Shown here one piece after another: positions 16,941-24,821 of a DNA stretch of 36,690 bases. Origin of the DNA: Chlorobiota bacterium (GTDB lineage: Bacteria; Bacteroidota; Bacteroidia; Bacteroidales; VadinHA17); NCBI GenBank assembly GCA_013152085.1, contig JAADHC010000023.1, forward strand, positions 1 through 36,690, given 5' to 3'. Made by a program: the position numbers and the translations under genes. The notes under the pieces were generated by a model. It saw nothing but the letters and a program-made list of their open reading frames with translations, was not told the origin of the DNA and searched no databases. Numbering within the stretch: position 1 is the stretch's first letter; the number at the start of each line of letters is the position of its first letter.

Positions 16941-17243
16941 TTAAGATTTTCCCGGTTTCAGGTATTTTTCAATTGCTTTGACATATTGTTCAAACTTTAC
17001 CTGTCCCCTTCCGGTGATTCTGCAAAGCGTTTCCGGATAATTTTTTTTAAAACGTTTCCTCACATCGATATAACCTGCGTCTTTTAACTTCTTGATTTGA
17101 ACGCTTAGGTTCCCTGCTGTAGCACCGGTTTTTTCCTTAATAAAAGAAAACCTTGCTTCCTTTACATTCATTAAAAGGGATACTATTGCCAGGCGTAGCT
17201 GGGAATGCAAAACGGGATCAAGGTCCTTATATGTTTTCATCAT
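16941..17243 (-). CDS. Winged-helix transcriptional regulator (small, ArsR/MarR-like)
   Basis: The 100-residue product is essentially one winged helix-turn-helix: LDPVLHSQLRLAIVSLLM, then FSFIKEKTGATAGNLSVQIKKLKDAGYIDVRK with the recognition helix around GNLSVQIKKL, and a wing (YPETLCRITGRGQVKF). It matches the small 'winged helix DNA-binding domain' family in which a lone HTH domain controls an adjacent membrane protein gene. No metal-binding cysteines are arranged as in ArsR sensors. Its start overlaps the end of the upstream membrane-protein gene by 17 bases, so the two are translated from one message, and it probably regulates that operon. Confidence 0.85.
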   Translation of the reverse strand: MMKTYKDLDPVLHSQLRLAIVSLLMNVKEARFSFIKEKTGATAGNLSVQIKKLKDAGYIDVRKRFKKNYPETLCRITGRGQVKFEQYVKAIEKYLKPGKS

Positions 17244-17820
17244 CCTTCTTATTTTTAAGCATATAGCCGGGTATCAGGTAACCACATAACACAGCAAATG
17301 CTTCAACTATCAGTGCATATTCATTGTGAATAAAAAAAGCTGTTATTCCAAGCGTCCACATAAATAAAGCACCAATTATCAGAGGTTTGAATTTAATGAT
17401 AATGCCGGACAGAAGTGTTGCATAGCCCGCAAGCAAAAGAATTACCGGACCTATTAATGTGTAGGCCTTATCGTAAATAATTATAAATATCAGTCCTGCT
17501 ACAACAATTAAGAACCCCAACCAAACCCACATGTATATGTTCCCGGTATAGGTGGTGAATTTTTCCTTTTTCTCTTTCTTATACCCATAAATACCAGAAA
17601 CAATAACTCCAACAAATGTAAGAGACCATAATACTTCTGAATTCATCATATTGGTAAATTTCTCCAGGGAAAAAACACCCAGACTGATTAAAATTATGAG
17701 CCATCCCCAAAAAAGAAAGTAAAAACTCCCTCCCTTGATATTTACTTTTGCCGTAAAGATCATTTTATTAATAATCTCCAGGCTTTCTTCAATATTTGAA
17801 ATATTTTTTTCTGTTTCCAT
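17227..17820 (-). CDS. Integral membrane protein of unknown function paired with a winged-helix regulator
   Basis: The 197-residue product has a short cytosolic N terminus (SNIEESLEIINKMIFTAK) followed by about five or six hydrophobic helices, including FYFLFWGWLIILISLGVFSL, WVWLGFLIVVAGLIFIIIY and IGPVILLLAGYATLLSGIIIKF. I recognise no catalytic motif. The first gene of a two-gene operon, it overlaps the wHTH regulator gene. Such pairs are frequent in Bacteroidota and may act in envelope stress or self-limiting expression, but the function is unknown. A Bacteroidota-type -7 box is placed 26 bases before the start codon. Confidence 0.8.
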   Translation of the reverse strand: METEKNISNIEESLEIINKMIFTAKVNIKGGSFYFLFWGWLIILISLGVFSLEKFTNMMNSEVLWSLTFVGVIVSGIYGYKKEKKEKFTTYTGNIYMWVWLGFLIVVAGLIFIIIYDKAYTLIGPVILLLAGYATLLSGIIIKFKPLIIGALFMWTLGITAFFIHNEYALIVEAFAVLCGYLIPGYMLKNKKDDENI

Positions 17821-17846
17821 GATAATTAATTTATATAAATATATTG

Positions 17847-17854
17847 CAAATATA
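17847..17854 (-). promoter_or_regulatory. -7 element upstream of the membrane protein/wHTH operon
   Basis: TATATTTG on the minus strand fits TAnnTTTG, 26 bases from the start codon. The surrounding DNA is very AT-rich and the -33 region is poor, as expected for a regulated promoter. Confidence 0.45.
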
Positions 17855-17932
17855 AAGTTGTTTATTATATAAACCTAATATTTTTAAAAATATTTTAATC
17901 TCCTGATAATTTTCTAATGTAAAACTGAAAGC

Positions 17933-17958
17933 AAAAAAATCACTGACAAAAAACAGTA
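17933..17958 (-). terminator. Weak intrinsic terminator downstream of the DUF2147 gene
   Basis: On the minus strand TACTG and CAGTG can pair around an 8-base U-rich loop and are followed by ATTTTTTT. The stem has only five pairs, but it lies about 10 bases beyond the stop codon and ends in a U run. Confidence 0.4.
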
Positions 17959-17968
17959 AGGTTCCGTT

Positions 17969-18406
17969 TTATTGAGCTTTTGTCCAGATGGTTTTGCGAC
18001 CTATAAATTTCATCCCCAGCACATATCCCTTGATGTTAAGGGCGTTGGGACTCTCCATCCACATGTAACAATCGTATGTTTTGCCTGACTTCGGATCATA
18101 AATGATGCCGTTGTTCCACTGTTGTTTGTCTCGGTCATACACAAAATTCTGTAACAGTGTAAGTCCCATAATCGGACGATTCTGCAATTTCGGATCGGGA
18201 TTATCATCATCCACCTTTGGTTTGCCGTTTTCGTAAGGTTCTTTCAACCATACGATTTTCCCGTGATATTTATTCCCCTGCTTGTAAATTTCAATAATGG
18301 TTTCTTTGTCATCGGTATACCATTTCCCGACAACTTTGTCTGCAACGCCCTGCGCCCAGACCTGCATTCCCAACAAAAGGAAAAACGTGGCAAAAATGTA
18401 TTTCAT
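17969..18406 (-). CDS. DUF2147 domain secreted protein
   Basis: The 145-residue product has a clear signal peptide (MKYIFATFFLLLGMQVWAQ). The mature part matches DUF2147: VVGKWYTDDKETIIEIYKQGNKYHGKIVWLKEP, then GLTLLQNFVYD, WNNGIIYDPKSGKTYDCYMW and a final GYVLGMKFIGRKTIWTK. The family forms a small lipocalin-like barrel in the periplasm; its biochemical role is not established. The gene stands alone with a weak terminator behind it and about 90 bases between it and the TetR gene upstream. Confidence 0.9.
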   Translation of the reverse strand: MKYIFATFFLLLGMQVWAQGVADKVVGKWYTDDKETIIEIYKQGNKYHGKIVWLKEPYENGKPKVDDDNPDPKLQNRPIMGLTLLQNFVYDRDKQQWNNGIIYDPKSGKTYDCYMWMESPNALNIKGYVLGMKFIGRKTIWTKAQ

Positions 18407-18496
18407 GGTTATTCTGTTTTATAATGAGCAACGGTAAAAATAATAAACTTTGGGAAAATCAAGTAGTAACAGAAACTTTTTCAGGCAATCTTCCGG

Positions 18497-19105
18497 TTAT
18501 TTCCCGGTATCCGGCGTTGGTTGTATGCGGCGTACCAACCCATAGAAGAGAAGATGGATCATATTGTCGACGTGCGTATCGGCAAATGCCTGCTTTTTCT
18601 TCCAGAACAGCGGAATTTCCAATCCTTTCATAGCTGTACATATGGCCGTGGCTGCCAATGATGGATTCCGGACATGAAATACACCTGCCTGCACGCCTTC
18701 TTCGAGGATCTTCCTTATGGTGTTATGTTCTTCCCGGTCATATTTTCTCCGTATTTGCTCTATGAAGTCATAATGGATAAGGTCATCATCATAGATTACA
18801 CTATACCGCCGTGAAATTTCCCGTAAGGTTTCCATGCGACGGATGATATAGTGTCTTAACCGGGATCTCGGATCCTCGTGTTGTTCCAATGTATGTACCA
18901 ATTGATACCTTACTTTGTTTGCTTCATACTCGACAACCCGCTGAAAGATCTCATCCTTACCTCCGAAATAGTAGTATAATGAACTTTTCCGCATATGCAG
19001 CTGTCCGGCAATATCTTCAATCGTGGTTTTCTTATAACCGAAACGTGAAAAAACAAACGAAGCTGCTTCAATGATCTCCTGCTTTCTCCTTGTCTTATCT
19101 TTCAT
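18497..19105 (-). CDS. TetR/AcrR family transcriptional regulator
   Basis: The 202-residue product starts with a TetR-type DNA-binding domain: RRKQEIIEAASFVFSRFGYKKTTIEDIAGQLHMRKSSLYYYFGGKDEIFQRVVEYE, helix 3 being LHMRKSSLYYYF. A helical ligand-binding domain of ordinary length follows. The effector and targets are unknown. The start codon overlaps the rnr stop by four bases (ATGA), so translation is coupled to ribonuclease R. No transport or enzyme gene of the kind usually controlled by TetR regulators is adjacent on this strand. Confidence 0.93.
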   Translation of the reverse strand: MKDKTRRKQEIIEAASFVFSRFGYKKTTIEDIAGQLHMRKSSLYYYFGGKDEIFQRVVEYEANKVRYQLVHTLEQHEDPRSRLRHYIIRRMETLREISRRYSVIYDDDLIHYDFIEQIRRKYDREEHNTIRKILEEGVQAGVFHVRNPSLAATAICTAMKGLEIPLFWKKKQAFADTHVDNMIHLLFYGLVRRIQPTPDTGK

Positions 19106-21282
19106 GATGAACCTCCGGAATTTTCTTCGTCAACCAACAACAAGTCAAGTTGTCTCTTTGGCAGGTTTACACGCCGGACCTCAACCCACACTTTGTCTCC
19201 CAATTGATACTGCTTACGGTGATGACGTCCGGTAATCAGGAAATTTTCTTCATCATATTCGTAAAAATCATCATCGAGATCCCGTACACTTACCATTCCC
19301 TCACATTTATTTTCAGTAATTTCCACATAGAGGCCCCACTCAGTCACCCCGGTAATAATCCCGCCATATATTGTTCCGATCTTGTCAGCGAGAAACTCAA
19401 CCTGTTTGTATTTAATGGAGGCCCGTTCGGCATCTATCGCCCGGCGTTCCATTTCGGAAACATGCATACAATCCGATTCCAGTTGATCTTCCCTGGCAGC
19501 ATTCTTTCCTGCCAGGTAGGCTTCCAGCAAACGGTGGACCATGATATCCGGATAACGGCGAATGGGAGAGGTAAAATGAGTATAAAAATCAAATGCCAGC
19601 CCGTAATGCCCGATATTCTTTGTTGAATACACAGCCTTGGCCATCGCCCGCAGCGCCAGGGTCTCCACCAGATTCTGTTCTGCTTTCCCCTGTACTTCTT
19701 TTAAAAGCCGGTTCAGCGATTGAGTAATTGCTTTTCTTCCCGAAGTGTTCAGCTTGTATCCCAGACGGGCCACGATCCTGCCTGCATTTTCCAGCTTATC
19801 CTGTTTGGGTTTGTCGTGGATACGATAAACAAATGTTTTCGGTTTACGGGTGTTACGCACCGGTTCCGGAAGCTGATTCTTTCCAATCATCTCCGCCACA
19901 GATTTATTGGCCAGGAGCATAAACTCCTCAATAAGCTGGTTTGACGCTTTATTTTCCTTAAAAAACACACCCAGCGGGGTTCCCTTTTCGTCAATATCAA
20001 ATTTCACCTCTATTCTTTCAATATCAAAAGACCCTGTTGCCAGTCGTTCTTTCCGGTATTGCTGTGCCAACTTGTTCAGTTGTATGATTTCTTCGGCATA
20101 TTCTCCCGTGCCGGTTTCAATAATTTCCTGTACCTCTTCGTAAGTAAACCGGCGATCGGAATTAATCACTGTCTTCCCAATCCATCTGGCGGTAATCTCC
20201 CCCATATTATTTATGATCAGCACAACCGAAAAACAGAGCTTGTCTTCATGGGGGTTTAGCGAACAAATACCATTTGAAAGTCTCTCGGGCAGCATAGGCA
20301 CAACACGGTCTACCAGATACACTGAAGTTGCTCTCTCGAATGCTTCCCTGTCGAGTATGGTACCCGGCTTTACATAATGACTAACATCGGCAATGTGTAT
20401 TCCAACTTCGAGCCGGCCATTATCAAGTGCCCTGACAGAAATGGCGTCATCAAAATCTTTGGCATCACACGGATCGATGGTAAATGTCAGAATGTCCCTG
20501 AAATCCCGTCGTTTTTGATATTCTCCTGCAGGGATTTTTTCAGATATTTTTTCAGCATTTTTCTCAACTTTCCCAGGGAACTCATCCGGAAGCTCAAATT
20601 CAGCCAGGATGGCATGCATTTCCACTTCGTGCACACCCGGATCTCCAAGCACACGGATAATTTCACCCATCGGATTTTTCACTTTCTCCGGCCATTCCGT
20701 TATCCGGGCAACTGCTTTTTGTCCGTGTTTTGCCCCTTTGAGTTGTTCCGGGGGAATAAAAATATCATAGGGCATCTGCTTGAATTCCGGAAGAAGGAAA
20801 GCAATGTTTCCGGTTCTCTCGACAATGCCCACGAAAGTTTTCCGGCTTCTTTCGAGGATTTCAACAACCTCGCCTTCCGGTCGTCTGTTTTTGCGACGGG
20901 CAAAAAGATACACCCTTACGGTATCTCCATGCAAAGCATGATGCAGATTATGCTGGGTAACGAAAACATCCTCCCCTGATTCTTCGCTGACAATATAAGC
21001 ACTTCCGTTTGCCGTCATGTCCACCTTCCCGGTAATGTATCCTTCCCGGCTTTTCAACCGGTACTTCCCCTGGATGATCTCCTCAATCCTTTCCTCTTTC
21101 TTTAATCGCAACAATACAGCCTGTATCGTTTTTCGGGTTTCTTTATCCGCCGCAGACAACTGGCCGGCAATTTGTTTGTAGTTAAAACTTCTGGAGGGAA
21201 ACCGGGTAAAAACACCATAAACTTTTTCCCACATCTGATCCGGATTATTTTTCTTTTTCTTCCGGTGAGACTTTGCAACCAT
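19102..21282 (-). CDS. rnr: Ribonuclease R (3'-5' exoribonuclease)
   Basis: The 726-residue product has the RNase II/R layout: an N-terminal basic winged helix (VYGVFTRFPSRSFNYKQIAGQL), two cold-shock domains (GYITGKVDMTANGSAYIV), the RNB catalytic domain (starting near residue 255, with the IDPCDAKDFDDAISV metal-binding aspartates and HYGLAFDFYTHFTSPIRRYPD) and a C-terminal S1 domain (GIITGVTEWGLYVEI). A basic N-terminal stretch (KSHRKKKKNN) is typical of RNase R. It degrades structured RNA, including rRNA and mRNA fragments. The TetR gene overlaps its end by four bases. Confidence 0.96.
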   Translation of the reverse strand: MVAKSHRKKKKNNPDQMWEKVYGVFTRFPSRSFNYKQIAGQLSAADKETRKTIQAVLLRLKKEERIEEIIQGKYRLKSREGYITGKVDMTANGSAYIVSEESGEDVFVTQHNLHHALHGDTVRVYLFARRKNRRPEGEVVEILERSRKTFVGIVERTGNIAFLLPEFKQMPYDIFIPPEQLKGAKHGQKAVARITEWPEKVKNPMGEIIRVLGDPGVHEVEMHAILAEFELPDEFPGKVEKNAEKISEKIPAGEYQKRRDFRDILTFTIDPCDAKDFDDAISVRALDNGRLEVGIHIADVSHYVKPGTILDREAFERATSVYLVDRVVPMLPERLSNGICSLNPHEDKLCFSVVLIINNMGEITARWIGKTVINSDRRFTYEEVQEIIETGTGEYAEEIIQLNKLAQQYRKERLATGSFDIERIEVKFDIDEKGTPLGVFFKENKASNQLIEEFMLLANKSVAEMIGKNQLPEPVRNTRKPKTFVYRIHDKPKQDKLENAGRIVARLGYKLNTSGRKAITQSLNRLLKEVQGKAEQNLVETLALRAMAKAVYSTKNIGHYGLAFDFYTHFTSPIRRYPDIMVHRLLEAYLAGKNAAREDQLESDCMHVSEMERRAIDAERASIKYKQVEFLADKIGTIYGGIITGVTEWGLYVEITENKCEGMVSVRDLDDDFYEYDEENFLITGRHHRKQYQLGDKVWVEVRRVNLPKRQLDLLLVDEENSGGSS

Positions 21283-21376
21283 GAAATGATAAAATTTTTG
21301 TATCTTGATAAAGTCGTGAAGTTAAGGAAAACACCGGACATTCTCCTGAGTAATCAATCACTAAAAAATCACGAAT

Positions 21377-22165
21377 ATGAGCAAATATAATACCGGCCTG
21401 ATTCTTAGTGGTGGCGGGGCACGAGGATTTGCCCACCTGGGTGCGATCAAGGCGCTGGAAGAGCATCAGATTATTCCGGGCATTGTTTCCGGGGTCAGTG
21501 CGGGAGCTATTGTCGGGGCTTTTTATGCCGACGGGTATTCTCCTGAGGAAATCCTGGAAATGTTTGTCGAAAAGAGAATCTTCAGCCTGATCCGGTTTTC
21601 AGTCCCAAGAAACGGATTCCTGAAAATGCCCGGAATCCGGGAGTTAATTCAGCACTATCTTCGGGCAAAAACTTTTAAAGAACTCTCAAAACCCCTTGTA
21701 ATTACGGTCAGCAACCTGAACCTGGGAAAAGTTGAATATCTTACCAGCGGGAAGCTGCAGGATGCCATTATTGCCTCCTCCAGTATACCGGTACTGTTCG
21801 AACCACACAGGATCGGCGAGTATGATTATATTGATGGCGGAGTATTTGATGTACTGCCGGTAAAACCGATACAGGAACAATGCCATAAGCTAATCGGTAT
21901 CAATATCAATCCACACTATGATTACAAGAAAATTTCCGGGATTATCCGTGTGGCCGAATGGTCGTTTTATTTAAGGATTCTGGCCAGTGTGGATGAAAGC
22001 CTGTCGGATTGTGACATGGCCATTGAACCTCGTAAACTTGACGGTTATGGTATTTTTGACGTCGGTAAAGCCCGTGAAATGTTTGACATAGGCTATGAGG
22101 AAACCATAAAAGTGCTGGAAAACCAGCCTGTATTAACATCGACTCTTGTCGCATCCGGAAAGTAA
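21377..22165 (+). CDS. Patatin-like phospholipase
   Basis: The 262-residue product carries the complete patatin motif set: the oxyanion loop SGGGARGFAHLG (Gly12-Gly17), the nucleophile elbow GVSAG with Ser41, and the catalytic aspartate in YIDGG (Asp153). It belongs to the short RssA/YlbK-like group of bacterial patatins, cytosolic or membrane-associated serine hydrolases that act on acyl esters. No signal peptide or transmembrane barrel is present, so it is not a type V-secreted form. It is divergent from rnr and stands before the TonB plug gene. The substrate is unknown. Confidence 0.93.
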   Translation: MSKYNTGLILSGGGARGFAHLGAIKALEEHQIIPGIVSGVSAGAIVGAFYADGYSPEEILEMFVEKRIFSLIRFSVPRNGFLKMPGIRELIQHYLRAKTFKELSKPLVITVSNLNLGKVEYLTSGKLQDAIIASSSIPVLFEPHRIGEYDYIDGGVFDVLPVKPIQEQCHKLIGININPHYDYKKISGIIRVAEWSFYLRILASVDESLSDCDMAIEPRKLDGYGIFDVGKAREMFDIGYEETIKVLENQPVLTSTLVASGK

Positions 22166-22248
22166 TCGTTCCTGATCCGGCCGAGTTGGGTTGTTAGTAC
22201 ATTAACCATGGTATAATTTTTGTGTTACTTAATATAATAAAAATCCTT

Positions 22249-22905
22249 ATGAAGCAATTCCTTATACTATTTACAGGCCTTGTTCTTTCTGTTTCCGTAT
22301 TGGCACAGAATAAGGTTGTCCGCGGGAAACTGACCGTATTCAAAACCTATCCGGTTCAGCACGTATTGGTAACTGCAAAAAAGGCCAAAACTTCTGTAAC
22401 AACCGACTCTCTCGGACAATTTTCTATTGTATGCTTTGATAATGATGTCATTAAAATAAAACCAAAGACCTTTCAACCGGTCAGCAAAAGAGTCGGGCCG
22501 GATACAGACTCACTCACGATCAACCTGATTTTTATAGATAACCCAACAAACAGGAAACGGGCTGTGGGATATGGTTACATCAACAAAGATAACCTGCTCT
22601 ATGCCGTTGATCATCTTGATCAGGAGAATAATGATTTTTGTAACTACACGGACATTTTTGATCTGATCAAAGGACGGTTTTCAGGGGTTATCGTTGCAAG
22701 CGGAAAAGTTTATATCAGGGGGAGTAATTCGTTCAGCGGGCAATCCCAGGCTATCTATATTGTTAACGGAGTGGAAACACAAACGATTGACTGGATCTCT
22801 CCCTGCCAAATCAAAACGATTGATGTCCTGAAAGACAGTAATGCCGCAATTTACGGATCGCGGGGAGGTAATGGCGTGATAATCATACAAACAAAAAAAC
22901 GTTGA
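22249..22905 (+). CDS. Stand-alone TonB receptor plug domain protein (SusC N-terminus-like)
   Basis: From the ATG at 22249 the product is 218 residues, with a signal peptide ending SVLAQ. A carboxypeptidase-regulatory-like beta domain (about 20-105) and a TonB-dependent receptor plug (about 130-218) follow, with DIFDLIKGRFSGVIV, VYIRGSNSF and the SusC-like end DVLKDSNAAIYGSRGGNGVIIIQTKK. The protein stops exactly where the beta-barrel would begin, so it is a plug without a pore. An in-frame GTG at 22222 could extend it but would spoil the leader. Similar barrel-less plugs occur in Bacteroidota, and their role is unclear. The 3' end overlaps an opposing GIY-YIG remnant by 23 bases. Confidence 0.82.
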   Translation: MKQFLILFTGLVLSVSVLAQNKVVRGKLTVFKTYPVQHVLVTAKKAKTSVTTDSLGQFSIVCFDNDVIKIKPKTFQPVSKRVGPDTDSLTINLIFIDNPTNRKRAVGYGYINKDNLLYAVDHLDQENNDFCNYTDIFDLIKGRFSGVIVASGKVYIRGSNSFSGQSQAIYIVNGVETQTIDWISPCQIKTIDVLKDSNAAIYGSRGGNGVIIIQTKKR

Positions 22906-23029
22906 TCCGTTTACTCTTCTCATCAGGAAATTCAACATGCTTCTTCAAACGCAACCGGGGATTCTCCGATGACCCCACATAATAACGACCCGTCTTTAAA
23001 CTCCTGATAACATAGGTGAAACAATTCAT
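22883..23029 (-). pseudogene. Truncated GIY-YIG endonuclease fragment
   Basis: A 48-codon reading frame encodes the first part of a GIY-YIG domain: FTYVIRSLKTGRYYVGSS, then ENPRLRLKKH. The TYV and YVG pair stands for GIY...YIG and Arg27 for the conserved catalytic arginine. Intact single-domain members have 80-100 residues and continue with a helix and an RPWxLV motif; here the frame runs into low-similarity sequence and stops inside the end of the opposing TonB plug gene. It is therefore probably a remnant. Small GIY-YIG genes in Bacteroidota are often found beside tRNA or rRNA genes, and tRNA-Met lies 72 bases upstream. Confidence 0.7.
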
Positions 23030-23101
23030 TGCAGAAGAAAATGCTGCCCGGTAATCATATTAAAAGATCTCCTTGTAGTATCGGGTATATTAACTTCGTT
23101 G

Positions 23102-23175
23102 TGGGCCCAGCAGGGCTCGAACCTGCGACCCCCTGATTATGAGTCAGGTGCTCTAACCAGCTGAGCTATGGGCCC
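23102..23175 (-). tRNA. tRNA-Met (anticodon CAT)
   Basis: The minus strand folds into a full cloverleaf of 74 bases. The acceptor stem is GGGCCCA/TGGGCCC, the D arm GCTC...GAGC, the anticodon stem CCTGA/TCAGG around CTCATAA (anticodon CAT), the T stem GCAGG/CCTGC with TTCGAGC, and the discriminator A. CCA is not encoded. A CAT anticodon could also mark the lysidine-modified minor tRNA-Ile; initiator tRNA is unlikely because the first acceptor pair is a normal G-C. Elongator Met is the default call, minor Ile the alternative. Confidence 0.9.
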
Positions 23176-23398
23176 TGAAAAACTCCAATATATATTGAAA
23201 AGTTCCTTCCCTTTTCTCTTTTTCCTGGCCTGACTCAGTCATGGTCTCTCTGTCCGAACTTGTCGTATGACATGAACAGGAACCGGCTGAGTTCCGAAAT
23301 TGCAGAAATCAAAGATTTCTAAGCAATTTCGAGAATGCTCGAAAAACTAATGAAATCTGAGATTTCATGTTTTTCGGCACTATGGGCCCTGAAAAACT
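23166..23398. repeat. Duplicated tRNA edge with palindromic insert
   Basis: CTATGGGCCCTGAAAAACT occurs at 23166-23184 (10 bases of the tRNA 5' end plus 9 of flank) and again, identical, at 23380-23398. Before the first copy stands AACCAGCTGAG (tRNA D arm, 23155-23165). A 10/11 match, AACCGGCTGAG, stands at 23281-23291 but is separated from the second copy by 88 bases. That insert starts near CCGAAA (23294) and ends near TTTCGG (23377), and holds two long hairpins: 23295-23310 with 23314-23331, and 23340-23357 with 23361-23376. The remainder of 23185-23280 shows no gene. Confidence 0.7.
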
Positions 23399-23440
23399 AT
23401 GCAAAAATAAAATATTTCTTCAATATATGTTCCGATGAAA

Positions 23441-23462
23441 CAGGAGAAGTCTAATTCTCCTG
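23441..23462 (-). terminator. Intrinsic terminator of the mtnA-aldolase-mtnP operon
   Basis: CAGGAGAA (23441-23448) and TTCTCCTG (23455-23462) form a perfect 8-bp stem with a 6-base loop, directly after the mtnP stop; on the minus strand the stem is followed by a short TTT tract. Confidence 0.6.
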
Positions 23463-24212
23463 TCAGATGACCGGAATCGCTTCAAGCAACAGGTTGATGA
23501 CATGGTGAACATTTTCTTCAAAAACCCTGAGCACATCCTTCCACGCAACGGCGTCTTCATCCTCCCGCCAACTGTCATAATCGGTACTCATGGCAACCAC
23601 TGCATACGGAATTCCTGCTTCGTTGGCCAGAGCTGCTTCCGGAGCAATAGACATATTAATAATGTCCGCGCCCCAGTTACGGAACATCTTTGACTCTGCC
23701 CGTGTGGAAAAACGGGGGCCTTCGATGGTTATGATGGTTCCATGATCATGACAGGAAAGGCCCAGTTGCCCCGCTGTTTTAACAAGCATTTCCCGTAGAT
23801 ACCGGTCAAAAGGATCAGCCATGGGAAAATGCTTTAAATCACCGTGTTCAAAATGATCATAAAAAGTGTTCACACGGTGCCGTGTAAAATCAATAAACTG
23901 GTCGGCAATCACCAGGTCACCCCGGTGGATATCCTCCCGGAGACTGCCACAAGCCGTGGTAGCCAGAAGATGAGAACAGCCCATCTCTTTCAGTGCAAAG
24001 ATATTGGCCCGGTTGTTCACCTGTGTAGGTGGAATTTCATGTTGTCTGCCATGGCGCGACAACAAAATAGCCTCAACACCCTTGATCTCCCCGGCCAATA
24101 ATGTCGAACTGGGAAAGCCGTAAGGTGTTTCCAGATATATCTCCTCTTTCCTGTTAAAAAGCTGTGGGTCTTCAAGCCCCGAACCTCCGATAATGCCGAT
24201 TTTTTTCTTCAT
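23463..24212 (-). CDS. mtnP: S-methyl-5'-thioadenosine phosphorylase
   Basis: The 249-residue product fits the MTAP branch of purine nucleoside phosphorylases: IGIIGGSGLEDP at the start, LSRHGRQHEIPPTQVNNRANI (phosphate/ribose site), TACGSLREDI, IEGPRFSTRAES and MSTDYDSWRE, whose aspartate contacts the adenine. The segment MSIAPEAALANEAGIPY replaces the NMT of PNP-like members. It splits methylthioadenosine with phosphate into adenine and 5-methylthioribose-1-phosphate, recycling the by-product of polyamine and related synthesis. It is the last gene of a tight three-gene operon and overlaps the aldolase gene by four bases. An intrinsic terminator follows its stop. Confidence 0.93.
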   Translation of the reverse strand: MKKKIGIIGGSGLEDPQLFNRKEEIYLETPYGFPSSTLLAGEIKGVEAILLSRHGRQHEIPPTQVNNRANIFALKEMGCSHLLATTACGSLREDIHRGDLVIADQFIDFTRHRVNTFYDHFEHGDLKHFPMADPFDRYLREMLVKTAGQLGLSCHDHGTIITIEGPRFSTRAESKMFRNWGADIINMSIAPEAALANEAGIPYAVVAMSTDYDSWREDEDAVAWKDVLRVFEENVHHVINLLLEAIPVI

Positions 24213-24820
24213 AACGATTCGATGTGGTTTATATAAGCCAGCAAAACAGCGCCTGCTTCATCCAAATCCTTACCAAAGGTAATGATCCCGTCGGGATGTC
24301 CCCCCATAACAATCGTCTTTTTTTCATGAACTTCCGTTTCGCGAAATAACCGGAAAATCTCCTCTGCCATTTCAGGCGTCCCGTAGGTAATATCTTCCGC
24401 CGTAGCCGGAACCTGTCCCATCAAAGCCTGCCAATATTTCCGGTGATGAACATGGATCACAGCATGAACATCCGGGTCAGCCTCATATATGGCAGCATGT
24501 GTAAGGGTTTCCGCTGAGGCTTTCACCTGCCCCGAACAGAATACGTTGTTTTCAACAAAGCTATACCCGTCAACCCGTGAAATATGCTTACCTGTAATTT
24601 CCGGAAAAATTCCTGTAGCCGAACCTGTAATATAAAATATTTTCTTCCCCGGCTCTCCGGCAGAAATATTTCCGAATCCGATACCCGAATTATCCGCCCC
24701 GATCAGATCCAGACGGAAACAGACATTTCGCCACTCCACAATTCCCGTCAACAATTTTTCAGGGATCTCCACAGGCAGCTTTGACCACCGGCAATCAAAT
24801 TTTATATATCCTTCCGTCAT
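24209..24820 (-). CDS. Class II aldolase/adducin family protein in methylthioadenosine salvage operon
   Basis: The 203-residue product has the class II aldolase fold: GIGFGNISA, FYITGSATG, ASAETLTHAAIY with catalytic-type Glu104, VIHVHHRKYW with metal ligands His123 and His125, and MGGHPDG with His175 as the probable third ligand. Its position between mtnA and mtnP implies a substrate of methylthioribulose-1-phosphate. Two family members do this: MtnB (dehydratase, classic methionine salvage) and the aldolase of the dihydroxyacetone-phosphate shunt, which gives DHAP and 2-methylthioacetaldehyde. No mtnW, mtnX, mtnC or mtnD is nearby, which leans toward the shunt, but residues alone do not decide. 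It is one base from the mtnA stop and overlaps mtnP by four. Confidence 0.82.
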   Translation of the reverse strand: MTEGYIKFDCRWSKLPVEIPEKLLTGIVEWRNVCFRLDLIGADNSGIGFGNISAGEPGKKIFYITGSATGIFPEITGKHISRVDGYSFVENNVFCSGQVKASAETLTHAAIYEADPDVHAVIHVHHRKYWQALMGQVPATAEDITYGTPEMAEEIFRLFRETEVHEKKTIVMGGHPDGIITFGKDLDEAGAVLLAYINHIESL

Positions 24821-24821
24821 A

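Noticed and set aside
20377-20979. 200-codon frame antisense to rnr
   Set aside because: Lies wholly inside the RNase R catalytic domain coding region and shows no protein features.
23185-23280. A possible small gene or tRNA body between the tRNA and the duplicated edge
   Set aside because: No cloverleaf can be folded and no reading frame has recognisable similarity; some T-arm-like bases (CCGAAC) may be chance.
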